From assembly GCA_032718475.1 (NCBI GenBank), contig JAUCBJ010003745.1:1-26860 (forward strand): a stretch of DNA of 26,860 nt. The letters are read 5' to 3'. The translations under genes were made by a program, and so were the position numbers. Under the pieces are notes generated by a model. It was not told the DNA's origin, did not search any database, and worked only from the letters and a program-made list of their open reading frames with translations. Shown here piece after piece: positions 8,814 through 16,975 of this stretch (the first letter of the stretch is position 1; each line of letters opens with the position of its first letter). This DNA comes from Nemertoderma westbladi (Eukaryota > Xenacoelomorpha > Nemertodermatida > Nemertodermatidae).

Positions 8814-11355
8814 TTACATTTGTTACACCATTATAATGATTAACGTTTGTTACGTTAGTATCATTAACATTTGTTACATCGGTGCTGTCATTGACATTTG
8901 TTACACCTCTAGTTTCATTAACATTTGTTACATCGGTGCTGTCATTGACATTTGTTACACCTCTAGTTTCATTAACATTTGTTACATCGGTGCTGTCATT
9001 GACATTTGTTACACCTCTAGTTTCATTAACATTTGTTACACCGCAAATGTCATTAACATTTGTTACACCGGAAATATCATTAACATTAGTTACACCTCCA
9101 GTATCCATAACATTTGTTACACCGGAAATATCATTAACATTTGTTACACTGGAGGTATGATGTGTCACATTTGTTACACCGGAAATATCATTAACATTTG
9201 TTACACCGGAGGTATGATGTGTCACATTTGTTACACCGGAGGTATGTGTAACATTTGTTACACCGGAAATTTCTTTAACATTTTTTACACCTCTAGTATC
9301 ATTAACATCTGGTACACCGGAAATATCATTAACATTAATTGTTACACCGGAAATATCATAAACATTCGTTACACCGAAAATGTCGGCAACATTTGTTACA
9401 CCAAAGGTATGTGTATCATTAACATTTGTTACACCGGAAGTATCATTAACATTTGTTACATTGGAAGTATCATTAACATTTGTTACACCGGAAGTATCAT
9501 TAACATTTGTTACACCGGAAGTATCAGTAACCTTTGTTATACCGGAAGTATCATTTACATTTGTTACACCGGGAGTATCATTAACATTTGTTAACCCGGA
9601 AGTATCATTAACATTTGTTACATTGGAAGTATCGTTAACATTTGTTACACCGGAAGTATTATTAACATTTGTTACACCGGAAGTATCAGTAACCTTTGTT
9701 ATACCGGAAGTATCATTAACATTTGTTAACCCGGAAGTATCATTAACATTTGTTACACCGGAAGTATCATTAACATTTGTTATACCGGAAGTATCATTAA
9801 CATTTGTTACATTTGAAGTATCATTAACATTTGTTACACCGGAAGTATCATTAACATTTGTTATACCGGAAGTATCATTAACACTTGTTACATTGGAAGT
9901 ATCATTAACATTTGTTACATTGGAAGTATCATTAACATTTGTTACACCGAGAGTATCATTAACATTTGTTAACCCGGAAGTATCATTAACATTTGTTACA
10001 CCAGGAGTATCATTAACATTTGTTAACCCGGAAGTATCATTAACATTTGTTACATTGGAAGTATCATTAACATTTGTTACACCGGAAGTATCATTAACAT
10101 TTGTTACACCGGAAGTATCAGTAACCTTTGTTATACCGGAAGTATCATTTACATTTGTTACACCGGGAGTATCATTAACATTTGTTACACCGGAAGTATC
10201 ATTAACATTTGTTACATTGGAATTATCATTAACATTTGTTACACCGGAAGTATCATTAACATTTGTTAACCCGGAAGTATCATTAACATTTGTTACACCG
10301 GAAGTATCATTAACATTTGTTATACCGGAAGTATCATTAACATTTGTTACATTGGAAGTATCATTAACATTTGTTACACCGGAAGTATCATTAACATTTG
10401 TTATACCGGAAGTATCATTAACACTTGTTACATTGGAAGTATCATTAACATTTGTTACATTGGAAGTATCATTAACATTTGTTACACCGGGAGTATCATT
10501 AACATTTGTTAACCTGGAAGTATCATTAACATTTGTTATACCGGAAGTATCATTAACATTTGTTATACCGGAAGTATCATTAACATTTGTTACACCTAAG
10601 GATAAAGGCGAATCGGGAGACTCATTAACGAGAATACGAGCACTTGGCAGAGTCGGTGGCGGTTCGGTTGCAACCGAAGGAGCCGGTGGCGGTTCGGTTG
10701 CGACTGGAGGAGCCGGTGGCGGTTCAGTTGCGACCGGAGGCGCCGGTGGCGGTTTGGTTGCGACCAGAGGAGCCGGTGGCGGTTCAGTTATGACCAGAGG
10801 AGCCGGTGGCAGTTCAGTTGCGACCGGAGGAGCCAGTGGCGGTTCGGTTGCGACCGGAGGAGCCGGTGGCGGTTCAGTTGCGACCGGAGTAGCCAATGGC
10901 GGTTCGGTTGCAACCGGAGGAGCCGGTGGCGGTTTGACCGGTGGCGGTTTGGTTGCGGCGACCGGAGGAGCCGGTGGCGGTTCAGTTGCGACCGGTGGAG
11001 CCGGTGGCGGTTCGGTTGCGACCAGAGGAGCCGGTGGCGGTTCAGTTACGACCGGAGGAGCCGGTGGCGGTTCAGTTGTGACCGGAGGAGTTAGTGGCAG
11101 TTCAGTTGCGACCATAGGAGCCAGTGGCGGTTCGGTTGCGACCGGAGCAGCCGGTGGCGGTTCAGTTGCGACCGGAGGAGCCAGTGGCGGTTCGGTTGCG
11201 ACCGGAGGAGCCGGTGGCAGTTCAGTTGCGACTGGAGTAGCCGGTGGCATTTCGGTTGCGACCGGAGGAGTAGGTGGCAGTTCAGTTGCGACCGGAGGAG
11301 CCGGTGGCGGTTCGGTTGCGACCGGAGGAGCTGGAGGTGGTTCGGTTGGATACCG
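8752..11355 (-). CDS. in-frame extension of LINE ORF1 past its TGA
   Basis: Directly after the ORF1 stop (11356-11358) the same frame is open for 867 codons. It first gives RYPTEPPPAPPVATE and about 23 ten-residue Pro-rich repeats, then a unique linker (ARILVNESPDSPLSLG), then about 66 nine-residue GVTNVNDTS repeats. It stops at 8752 only because a 7-bp insertion shifts it out of the endonuclease frame. In the left copy, which lacks that insertion, the repeat frame runs straight into RLGLFNARSVNNK. The ancestral ORF2, or an ORF1-ORF2 readthrough product, therefore included this region. Translation is not demonstrated. The opposite strand is also open because both unit lengths are multiples of three. 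Confidence 0.5.
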   Translation of the reverse strand, partial: RYPTEPPPAPPVATEPPPAPPVATELPPTPPVATEMPPATPVATELPPAPPVATEPPLAPPVATEPPPAAPVATEPPLAPMVATELPLTPPVTTEPPPAPPVVTEPPPAPLVATEPPPAPPVATEPPPAPPVAATKPPPVKPPPAPPVATEPPLATPVATEPPPAPPVATEPPLAPPVATELPPAPLVITEPPPAPLVATKPPPAPPVATEPPPAPPVATEPPPAPSVATEPPPTLPSARILVNESPDSPLSLGVTNVNDTSGITNVNDTSGITNVNDTSRLTNVNDTPGVTNVNDTSNVTNVNDTSNVTSVNDTSGITNVNDTSGVTNVNDTSNVTNVNDTSGITNVNDTSGVTNVNDTSGLTNVNDTSGVTNVNDNSNVTNVNDTSGVTNVNDTPGVTNVNDTSGITKVTDTSGVTNVNDTSGVTNVNDTSNVTNVNDTSGLTNVNDTPGVTNVNDTSGLTNVNDTLGVTNVNDTSNVTNVNDTSNVTSVNDTSGITNVNDTSGVTNVNDTSNVTNVNDTSGITNVNDTSGVTNVNDTSGLTNVNDTSGITKVTDTSGVTNVNNTSGVTNVNDTSNVTNVNDTSGLTNVNDTPGVTNVNDTSGITKVTDTSGVTNVNDTSGVTNVNDTSNVTNVNDTSGVTNVNDTHTFGVTNVADIFGVTNVYDISGVTINVNDISGVPDVNDTRGVKNVKEISGVTNVTHTSGVTNVTHHTSGVTNVNDISGVTNVTHHTSSVTNVNDISGVTNVMDTGGVTNVNDISGVTNVNDICGVTNVNETRGVTNVNDSTDVTNVNETRGVTNVNDSTDVTNVNETRGVTNVNDSTDVTNVNDTNVTNVNHYNGVTNVNDDVHGVRLGLFIIQCTFCK
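8812..10596 (-). repeat. 27-bp minisatellite (about 66 units)
   Basis: A tandem array with monomer like GTATCATTAACATTTGTTAC on plus, encoding nine-residue GVTNVNDTS repeats on minus. The edge near 8812-9420 is diverged, with 54-bp dimers (for example three GGTGCTGTCATTGACATTTG pairs). The interior is homogeneous and carries higher-order copies 540 bp apart. It sits between ORF1 and the endonuclease of the LINE. The left LINE copy keeps only the last unit or so. Confidence 0.95.
10597..10654 (-). other. unique linker between the two LINE minisatellites
   Basis: 58 bp of non-repeated sequence. In the ORF1/array frame it reads ARILVNESPDSPLSLG. It probably preserves original LINE sequence from the region between ORF1 and the endonuclease, before or between the expansions. 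Confidence 0.6.
10655..11349 (-). repeat. 30-bp minisatellite (about 23 units)
   Basis: Tandem units of GGTGGCGGTTCAGTTGCGAC plus CGGAGGAGCC on plus, encoding PVATEPPPAP decapeptides on minus. Most units differ by a few bases. One compound unit near 10930-10965 has an internal rearrangement but keeps the frame. A second array of the same family is at 21481-22034. Confidence 0.95.
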
Positions 11356-11358
11356 TCA
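11353..11358 (-). promoter_or_regulatory. ORF1 stop in TGA-CGG readthrough context
   Basis: The ORF1 stop codon reads ATG-GAC-TGA-CGG-TAT on the minus strand. UGA followed by CGG (or CUA) is a known leaky context used for programmed readthrough in several RNA viruses, usually with a downstream RNA structure. Here the sequence downstream is GC-rich and the frame stays open. The motif is conserved at 22038-22043 in the other ORF1 copy. Function is inferred. Confidence 0.4.
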
Positions 11359-12438
11359 GTCCATTGACCCCGCGCTATCAGTTAGGGCTGCGCGCGGACC
11401 GGAGCATTTGATTGTCACCGAGTCAACCACAGTTGCATGGTAGATGACCCACTCTTTGTCAGGTTTGGCCGTAACCATGGCCCGTCGCTTTTCTCTGAGC
11501 GAGTATTGGAGTTTGCTTTCAGCAGGGGTTAAGTCTGGCGATATATATATATGGTTGTGCAGCTGAGACTTGCGGAGATTTCGAGCCCTTTTGAGCAAGA
11601 GCTCACGCTTCTCCGGCGTCAGAGTAACAACGATAACGATAGGCTTTGTATTATCTTGAATCTTCCCAGCTCGTTTGGTCTTTATCTCAGATTCCTCTAG
11701 ATGAACGTCAATTTTGTTCGCTATATCGATTACTGCTTGTATGTCGTTACCACTAGATTTGGAACCTTTAATAACAATGTTACTGTTTCGTTTCTTCTGT
11801 TCAGCTTCTTCATATTTTATTCGTTTAGAGAGGAGAGCGGGATTTGGCAAGGTGGGATCCACGCTTCGTTTGTTACGCCGCGATTGTGCATCTTGCCAGC
11901 CACCTTCCTTGGCTGCATCCGACCACAGCTTGTCTGACTCGTCGCTGAGGGAGTTTATCTTCAGTGTTTCTACTTTGCATTCCGTTTCGCATTTCTTCGT
12001 TTCATTCGCGGTACAACGTAGTTCAAGTTGCTCGATTTTCTGTTCCAACGTTAGAATCTCGTCATCCCTATCCGTTGTTAATTTCTCCAGCCGTGATAAT
12101 GTATCGTCCGTCTTCATTTGCATGTCCTGAAGTTCCTTGGAGAACCTCTGGAAATGTCGAGCAGCGCAGTTTCCGCAGTAGAAGTCCACGCGACCCCACT
12201 TGGTTGCAGACTTCACGATACATATCACGGAAACTGTACAGTTCGAACCCGAGCAGCCGACCTCAAATTCTTTTTTACCGTCGGTACGGGTATTTGAAGC
12301 GGAATTTGAGTTCTGTTTTGCTCCAGATAGACTAGGCCGCGATGTAACACCGAGTGTGGTACTACTGCGACGCGGATTATCTGACTGGGTGGTCTGTTCC
12401 AGTACCGGGTCAGTTTGCGATTTGTGATCTGAACTCAT
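11356..12438 (-). CDS. CR1/L2-like LINE ORF1 protein
   Basis: An intact 360-residue protein starting MSSDHKSQTD. Residues 1-55 are Ser/Thr/Asn-rich and disordered. A Cys/His cluster follows (C62, C67, C73, C88, C91, H95), compatible with a PHD-like or related zinc knuckle. Residues about 100-165 are heptad-like and probably a coiled coil for multimerisation. Residues about 218-300 (NSNIVIKGSKSSG to HIYISPDLTPAESKL) fit the RRM-like/C-terminal nucleic-acid-binding part of LINE ORF1p. The expected role is binding LINE RNA as an RNP and acting as a nucleic-acid chaperone. The frame terminates at TGA-CGG and stays open beyond. The paralogue at 22041-23125 is over 95% alike by eye but frameshifted. 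Confidence 0.85.
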   Translation of the reverse strand: MSSDHKSQTDPVLEQTTQSDNPRRSSTTLGVTSRPSLSGAKQNSNSASNTRTDGKKEFEVGCSGSNCTVSVICIVKSATKWGRVDFYCGNCAARHFQRFSKELQDMQMKTDDTLSRLEKLTTDRDDEILTLEQKIEQLELRCTANETKKCETECKVETLKINSLSDESDKLWSDAAKEGGWQDAQSRRNKRSVDPTLPNPALLSKRIKYEEAEQKKRNSNIVIKGSKSSGNDIQAVIDIANKIDVHLEESEIKTKRAGKIQDNTKPIVIVVTLTPEKRELLLKRARNLRKSQLHNHIYISPDLTPAESKLQYSLREKRRAMVTAKPDKEWVIYHATVVDSVTIKCSGPRAALTDSAGSMD

Positions 12439-12562
12439 CCCAGAAGTCGTCGCTTGTAGTTTAGTTAGTAGTGCTAGTATCGAGAAAGTATCTCAGCCGG
12501 ATCAATAATCATTCAAAGAACAACCAGACGAAGTAGTAAGGTAGGCAAAAGTATGAAACGGA
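12439..12562 (-). other. LINE 5' UTR
   Basis: About 124 bp between the ORF1 start and the host gene. It is conserved at 23126-23252. On minus it begins near TCCGTTTCATACTTTTGCC and leads to the ORF1 ATG in the context GGGATGA. An internal promoter would be expected here, but no clear motif is visible. Confidence 0.6.
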
Positions 12563-12655
12563 ACAAGTCGAAATCGACAAACCATCTTCACCCAACACGC
12601 CATTTTCACTATTATTATCCGCCATCTCACGTCTTATTATTTACGTCTCCTAATT
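12563..12655 (-). pseudogene. basic-protein gene N-terminus and 5' UTR fragment
   Basis: Start codon at 12623-12625, followed by MADNNSEDGVLGEDGLSVS-like codons (one changed: Ser6-Glu7 region has AAA-type substitution), then the LINE 5' end. About 40 bp present at 23253-23300 (codons up to 32) are missing here, so a small deletion occurred at this junction. On the other side the 5' UTR (ACGTCTCCTAATT) joins the 3' end of the RTE-like element. Confidence 0.85.
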
Positions 12656-12664
12656 CTACTACTA

Positions 12665-13368
12665 CTAGGTCGAGCGAACTCGGACAGTGGAAATGAGATC
12701 CTTCCAGGCTTCCCGATTCTCCATAGTTGTCGCAATTTCGTTTCTCCCAAGTTCAGTTTCCCTTTCAAGTTGATCTATATATGTTATGGCAGGTCGTCCA
12801 CGACTACGCTTTCCATGAGTTGGTTGCCAGAGAAGTAGATCTGGTATGACCTCGTCTTTACTTCGCCAGCAGTGCCCACTGAATCTTATCTGCGTTCACG
12901 GAGGGTGGTTAATACAGGTGGTATTGTACCATAAAGCTCGGCGTTTGTCATGTGTTGTCTCCAGCTGATGTTTAGGGCTGCCCTTAGTAGTCTTGTGTAG
13001 CAACCATCAATTCGTTGTTCAAGTGATTTAGTCAGTGTCCAGGTCTCACCCCCGTATAAAAATACGCTTTCCACTGTGGCTTGAAAGAACTTAGTCTTCA
13101 GGTGCCTGGAGAGATCTGATTTCCAGATGGTATCCATTTTTGATAGAGCTACCTAAGCCTTTGCTTTCCTAACTTCTATGTCCTTTTTGCTACTCTCTAT
13201 CCATGATCCAAGGTACTGGAAGTTATCGACCTTCCTTAGTTGATTATTATCAATGGTTGTCTAGTTTCCATCAACATTAAAGGTCATAAATTCGGTCTTG
13301 GTAGCATTTATATGCAATCCAACCTCCTTAGCAGCCCTCTCCACTTTATTTAGTAGAGTTAGTATCTG
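12665..13368 (-). pseudogene. RTE/Proto2-like ORF2: C-terminal region, broken
   Basis: Encodes AAKEVGLHINATKTEFMTF-like RT thumb sequence, then KVDDFQYLGSWIESS, KMDTIWKSDLSRHLKTK, FLYGGETWTLTKSLEQRIDG and, in another frame, the IRFSGHCWRS...LLLWQPTHGKRSRGQP block ending VRVRST-stop. Defects include a frameshift near 13350, a TAG replacing the expected Trp codon near 13153 (KA-stop-VALSK), and a frameshift near 12890 before the IRFSGHC block. All three are also in the copy at 23389-24090. One extra stop near 13262 is private to this copy. Confidence 0.82.
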
Positions 13369-14869
13369 CTAGCGTATTAGAGAGCAGGGCGATGTCATCC
13401 GCAAAGTCGGTGTCTGTGACTGTAGTTGCCAGATATCTACTACTTCTGCGTTTGTGAAGTGTGAATCCCAGATCTTCACCCTTTGCGGCCGTCCTCATTG
13501 CGTAATCCAGCACAATTACAAATAGTAATGGTGCTAATGTGTCACCTTGCAGTACGCCAGCCAGGATTGATAAAAACTCAGTTTCACCATCTGGTGAGAG
13601 TACCTGCGCTTCTGTGTCACAATATAACAATCCAATGCCAGCAACAATTACTTCTGGTATTCCATAAGCTCTTAGGATTTCAAGCATTTTACCTCTATGG
13701 ATGGAGTCGAATGCCTTCTTGAAGTCCACAAAAGTCATGACTGCGGGGAGATTCTTTGACTTAATTCCTTCAATCAGTCTCCGTAGTGCAAGTATCTGAG
13801 CTATTGTTGATCTACTTGGTCGAAATCCGTTTTGGCTCTTACGCAGTAGTTTCTCTATGTGAGGCCTAATCCTATATAGAATCATTTTATTGTATATTTT
13901 GGCAGCTACCACAAGCAGACAGATCCCACGATAGTTTGTTGGTATGCCGAGGTCTCCTTTCTTGGGGAGAGGCTTTAGTTGACCTTCAGTCCAAATTGGT
14001 GGTGGCTTTTCCCCTTTTAACATCCGGTTGCAAACATTCAATAATGGTCTATTTAGCACTCCGGTTTTCCATACCTCCGCTGGGATTTCATCTAATCCAC
14101 TCGCTTTATTATTGGACATGCTTTTAATGCGTCTTTGGAGTTCGGCAGGTGTGAAGTCCCCTGTTTCTATAGGTAGTGTCTTGTCATATATTTTCCTTCT
14201 AGGGCTGAGCTCGATGTTTGGTGGCTGCCCAAGCAAGTTGCTGAAGTGATTTTTCCACTTCCCAACACGTTCTTCAGGACTATCGGCTTTGAGGCGCCCC
14301 TTTGCACAACTTTTCCGACCAGATACCTCATTTACAGTTTGCCAGGTTAAGTCTTGATTGTTGCTGTATGTGAGCAGTTGTAATTGCTTCAGTTTTATCC
14401 TGTATGTACTTTTCCTGGCTGATGTTGTAGGCCAATTTAAGATCGTCCTTAGCTTTCTCAGCTTTATGTTTTCGGTTGTTGGTTGTTCGGTTTTAACTTT
14501 GTAGGCTATCTTAAGATCTTCTCTCTTACAAGTAACCTCAGAGTTTTGCCATGGCACATACTGTTTTCGTTTAGGTTTCTGGGGGATATGCCTCTTAGCT
14601 GATTCCTTGTGGGCTGTTATTATATTCTGGTATATTGAATCGGTGGATTGGTCTTCATCCATTGACTGAAGTGCTTCAAAGCGGTTTTGAACTTCTACTG
14701 TATAAGCATCCTTTACAGCATTGTCAGTTCTGAGTTTCTCCCAGTCATAGTTGATTTGCTTGCTTGTCCTGGGTTTGCTGGCTCTCAAACTGAGTCTGAT
14801 CTCTGCAGTCACAATTATGTGGTCCGAACCAATTAGGTTGAACGAGCTGTATGCCTCGCAGTTGATCAT
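13346..14869 (-). pseudogene. RTE/Proto2-like ORF2: linker and reverse transcriptase
   Basis: A continuous 507-codon frame holding most of the RT. It contains GSDHIIVTAEIRLSL (end of the endonuclease with the SDH motif), a linker, then LPKKGDLGIPTNYRGICLL, the fingers region KSQNGFRPSRSTIAQILALR, motif A VMTFVDFKKAFDSIHR, motif B AGVLQGDTLAPLLF and motif C FADDIALLS. All three catalytic aspartates are present, so the domain itself is intact. It is classed as pseudogene because the surrounding element is broken on both sides: the endonuclease has a 32-bp deletion upstream and the C-terminus is frameshifted. The corresponding region in the right copy (24100-25639) has further frameshifts. Confidence 0.85.
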
Positions 14870-15359
14870 GCTATTTCTCCACTTTTTGTTTATAAGGATG
14901 TAATCCAGTTGTGCTTTGGTTCCATTAGGGTATTGAAAGGTTGTTTGTTGGTATCAATTCACGTTCTTCCATTAGGTCTAAAAGTAAGTACCCATTTCTG
15001 TTAGAACTGGTGTTATAGGTGTAACCCTTGATGTCTTCTGGGCCAATTTGCGCATTCAGGTCACCAGCAATGACTTTAATATTGTGTTTCGGGATGTCCT
15101 TAATAAGTCCAGTCAGTTCTTCATAAAACTTGACTGCTTGTTCTGGCTCTGATGCATTGGTTGGACTGTAGCAACATATAACTGTTGTCTTGGGATTCCC
15201 ATCAAACGTTGCGATCATAACCCTGGAATTTATAGATTCGATGTTGTTTATGGTCTTAAGTGCAAATGGGCTTAGCAGAATTCCTACTCCACCAATTTAT
15301 GCATTGGCCGAGTTTCTTACTGCTGAGCTTGTTACTAACGTCCATCCATTTCCAATGTC
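14870..15359 (-). pseudogene. RTE/Proto2-like ORF2: APE endonuclease, broken
   Basis: Encodes GWTLVTSSAVRNSANA, a premature TAA, then IGGVGILLSPFALKTINN, VICCYSPTNASEPEQ, VIAGDLNAQIG and RNGYLLLDLMEERELIPTNN. A 32-bp deletion near 14941 then removes the KSKGKLWTF region and shifts the frame before LDYIL. The N-terminal part of the endonuclease is missing: the element is 5'-truncated at 15359. The TAA is shared with both other copies. Confidence 0.82.
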
Positions 15360-16113
15360 ATGTCAAAAAACTAGTGATATTTGTCATTTAAATACTAATA
15401 AATTCCAGAATTTGTTATCTATTGGTTAATTAATATTAAAACTCATTGATTGGCTGTACTAAATAAGGGCGCATAAATTTCGTTAACGGATCCCATAGCA
15501 TCACTTCAATTTGCAAGAAATTGTTACAAACATACCATATCCTGGAATATAGTGCCGTTTCAGTGACACGAACACCCACCCGCCACACCCCATCGAATGT
15601 TTACAACCGCAGTTATTCCTAACATTATTGTATTGGTTTGTTGGTAGAGATGGAAACCTGGCCAGGCAAGGATTCAACAAAATGCAACTCCCTGTGAATT
15701 TGGATGACAAATACCCGATGATGAAAACGTTACAATATTTCATAATTTCGCATTTATTAAATTGAAAAATGGCGCCAGAGAAACATGAAATATTAGAGCG
15801 CTTATCACCAGCTATTTGTAATCCTAATTCATGTTTTGAATTCTTGCATGTCTATATCTTTCCATCAGTATCAACAAACCACTGTAAGGTTTAAGAGTTA
15901 CTGAAGTACGACTGGTTTAATAATATTGACATAGACACTATTTTTTTAAGACATGTAGCTAAACTAAAGATTGAATTCAATTTTTATGCAATCTCATTTA
16001 GTCATTACGAATCGTAGAAAAATTGGGGAAGGAAGAGGGGGGTGGGGGAATGAAGATGTGCAGTATAATCTTGGGTTAAGGAAAATTTTATATATAAAAA
16101 AAACACAATTAAG
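15360..16113. repeat. array unit 3 spacer (no established gene)
   Basis: A copy of the unit spacer. In this copy the plus-strand frame 15553-15765 is open for 70 codons (…LYWFVGRDGNLARQGFNK…, then MMKTLQYFIISHLLN and TGA), because the TAA seen in other units is AAA here. After the TGA the same frame continues AAA-ATG into the 41-codon MAPEKHEIL frame (15769-15894). No known domain is recognised, so it is reported as spacer with an unexplained frame. A segment present in other units around 15975 is missing. Confidence 0.65.
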
Positions 16114-16193
16114 CCCACCACCCCTCCCCTCTCTCCTCCCCACCTCCCCCACCCCCCCCCCCCTCCCCCTCTCTCCTCCCCACCACCACCACC
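16114..16193. repeat. polypyrimidine / poly-C tract
   Basis: Same C/T tract as in unit 1, with a central run of 12 C. The right part has a CCACCACCACCACC ending in place of CCACCTCCACCACC. Confidence 0.9.
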
Positions 16194-16280
16194 ATTGAGT
16201 GATATCGCATCAACTAACTGCCAAATGTCTTCCATAATAGATATTAATGTTCGAAAAATATTGCTCTCTTATCTGTCCCT

Positions 16281-16286
16281 TTTATT
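16281..16286 (-). terminator. AATAAA polyadenylation signal
   Basis: AATAAA on minus, about 117 bases after the stop at 16403. A GT-rich stretch (TTTGGCAGTTAGTTGATG) follows further downstream, consistent with a cleavage region. Confidence 0.6.
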
Positions 16287-16402
16287 CAAAATTGTATATC
16301 ATTGATTATATTAAATTAAAACGCATTTGATTACTTACTGAAATAAACCTACAAGATAAACAATCATATTTTCCTAAAGTACAATAATGACATTCCAACT
16401 GT

Positions 16403-16795
16403 TTATTTTCCTCTCATCAACTTCTCCCACCCAGCTTTAACATCGAATTGATTCGATCTCGACTTTCCCGCTCCTTTCTTCCCACGCCCCTTTGATCTTC
16501 CTCTCTTCCCTTTCTTCTTCCCCTTTCCTCCACGACTCCTTGATCTACTCCCTTTACCTCGACGACTCCTTGATCTACTCCCTTTACCTCGACGACTCCT
16601 AGACCGGCTCTTCTTTCCCTTCTTCTTCCCCTTCCCTTTCTTACTTCCCTTTCGTTTCTTCACTCTCCTCTTCTCCATATCTCTCCTACTGGTAGACCCA
16701 CATTCCCGATCCTTCTCTCCATCAGCGGCCTTTAAGTTCGAAACCGACAAACCATCTTCACCCAACACGCCATCTTCACTATTATTATCCGCCAT
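16403..16795 (-). CDS. Lys/Arg/Ser-rich basic protein, array copy 3
   Basis: 130 residues. Residues 1-32 are acidic (MADNNSEDGVLGEDG...DREC). Residues 37-62 are Lys/Arg-rich (MEKRRVKKRKGSKKGKGKK). Residues 63-92 are three SRSRSRRGKG-type decapeptides. Residues 93-114 are KKKGKRGRSKGRGKK-like. The C-terminal tail, NQFDVKAGWEKLMRGK, is less basic and conserved. An in-frame ATG at 16802-16804 could add MRE; the MADNN start is preferred because copies 1, 5 and 6 lack the upstream ATG. No signal peptide or membrane segment is seen; the Lys/Arg clusters would act as nuclear localisation signals. The most likely role is nucleic-acid or chromatin binding, with RS dipeptides as possible phosphorylation sites. 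Family not recognised. Confidence 0.75.
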   Translation of the reverse strand: MADNNSEDGVLGEDGLSVSNLKAADGEKDRECGSTSRRDMEKRRVKKRKGSKKGKGKKKGKKSRSRSRRGKGSRSRSRRGKGSRSRSRGGKGKKKGKRGRSKGRGKKGAGKSRSNQFDVKAGWEKLMRGK

Positions 16796-16870
16796 CTCAC
16801 GCATTATTATTTACGTCTCCTAATTATTATTATTGGTATCATAGTTATTTTACAAATCAAAACTCTTTGC

Positions 16871-16975
16871 TTTAATATATTATGTCAAAAAACTAATGAT
16901 ATTTGTCACTTAAATACTAATAAATTCCAGAATTTGTTATCTATTGGTTAATTAATATTAAAACTCATTGATTGG
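16871..16975 (-). promoter_or_regulatory. putative promoter of basic gene copy 3
   Basis: TATA-like TAATATATTAAA (16871-16882), with CCAAT cores at 16943-16947 and 16971-16975, all on minus and spaced as in the other units. Function is inferred. Confidence 0.4.

Larger units (their letters stand above)
5441..12562 (-). mobile_element. CR1/L2-like LINE, nearly full-length 7.1-kb copy
   Basis: In minus order: a 5' UTR of about 124 bp, ORF1 (12438 to 11356), a 30-bp minisatellite, a short unique linker (10654-10597), a 27-bp minisatellite, the ORF2 endonuclease (8813 to 8127), linker, RT interrupted by a 29-bp minisatellite, and a 3' UTR with a hairpin and (TTA)n tail. It lies inside the basic-protein gene at codon 32. 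Comparing the flanks here and at 23252 suggests a short target duplication, ACATT. About 2.5 kb of its length is tandem repeat; without that, the element would be near 4.6 kb, ordinary for the group. ORF2 is dead (7-bp insertion, nonsense codon, several frameshifts); ORF1 is intact. Confidence 0.88.
12656..15359 (-). mobile_element. RTE/Proto2-like LINE, 5'-truncated copy 1
   Basis: Minus order: APE endonuclease (from GWTLVTSSAVRNSANA), linker, RT, and a C-terminal region with the FLYGGETWTLTKSLEQRIDGC block. It ends immediately after the stop in a (TAG)n tail, a very short 3' end. It lies in the upstream region of the basic-protein gene, replacing about 60 bp that in intact units include the TATA-like box. 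It carries a 32-bp deletion near 14941 relative to the copy at 23380. The clade assignment rests on motif recall and is tentative. Confidence 0.85.

Noticed and set aside
8800-9594. Plus-strand frame of Ile/Cys/Tyr-rich repeats (INICYTGS)
   Set aside because: Another phase of the 27-bp array, with no link to any flanking coding sequence.
8812-10596. Possible CRISPR array
   Set aside because: The repeats are contiguous with no unique spacers, vary in sequence, and lie inside a eukaryotic LINE.
9380-11443. 687-codon plus-strand frame with VSLTFVTPE repeats and a Gly/Ser-rich silk-like GGSVATGGAG part
   Set aside because: It is open only because both repeat units are multiples of three. The minus-strand frame is the one continuous with LINE ORF1 and the endonuclease.
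11701-12427. Several plus-strand frames of 75-138 codons opposite ORF1
   Set aside because: Antisense shadows of a conserved LINE ORF1. They are repeated in the second copy only because the DNA is similar.
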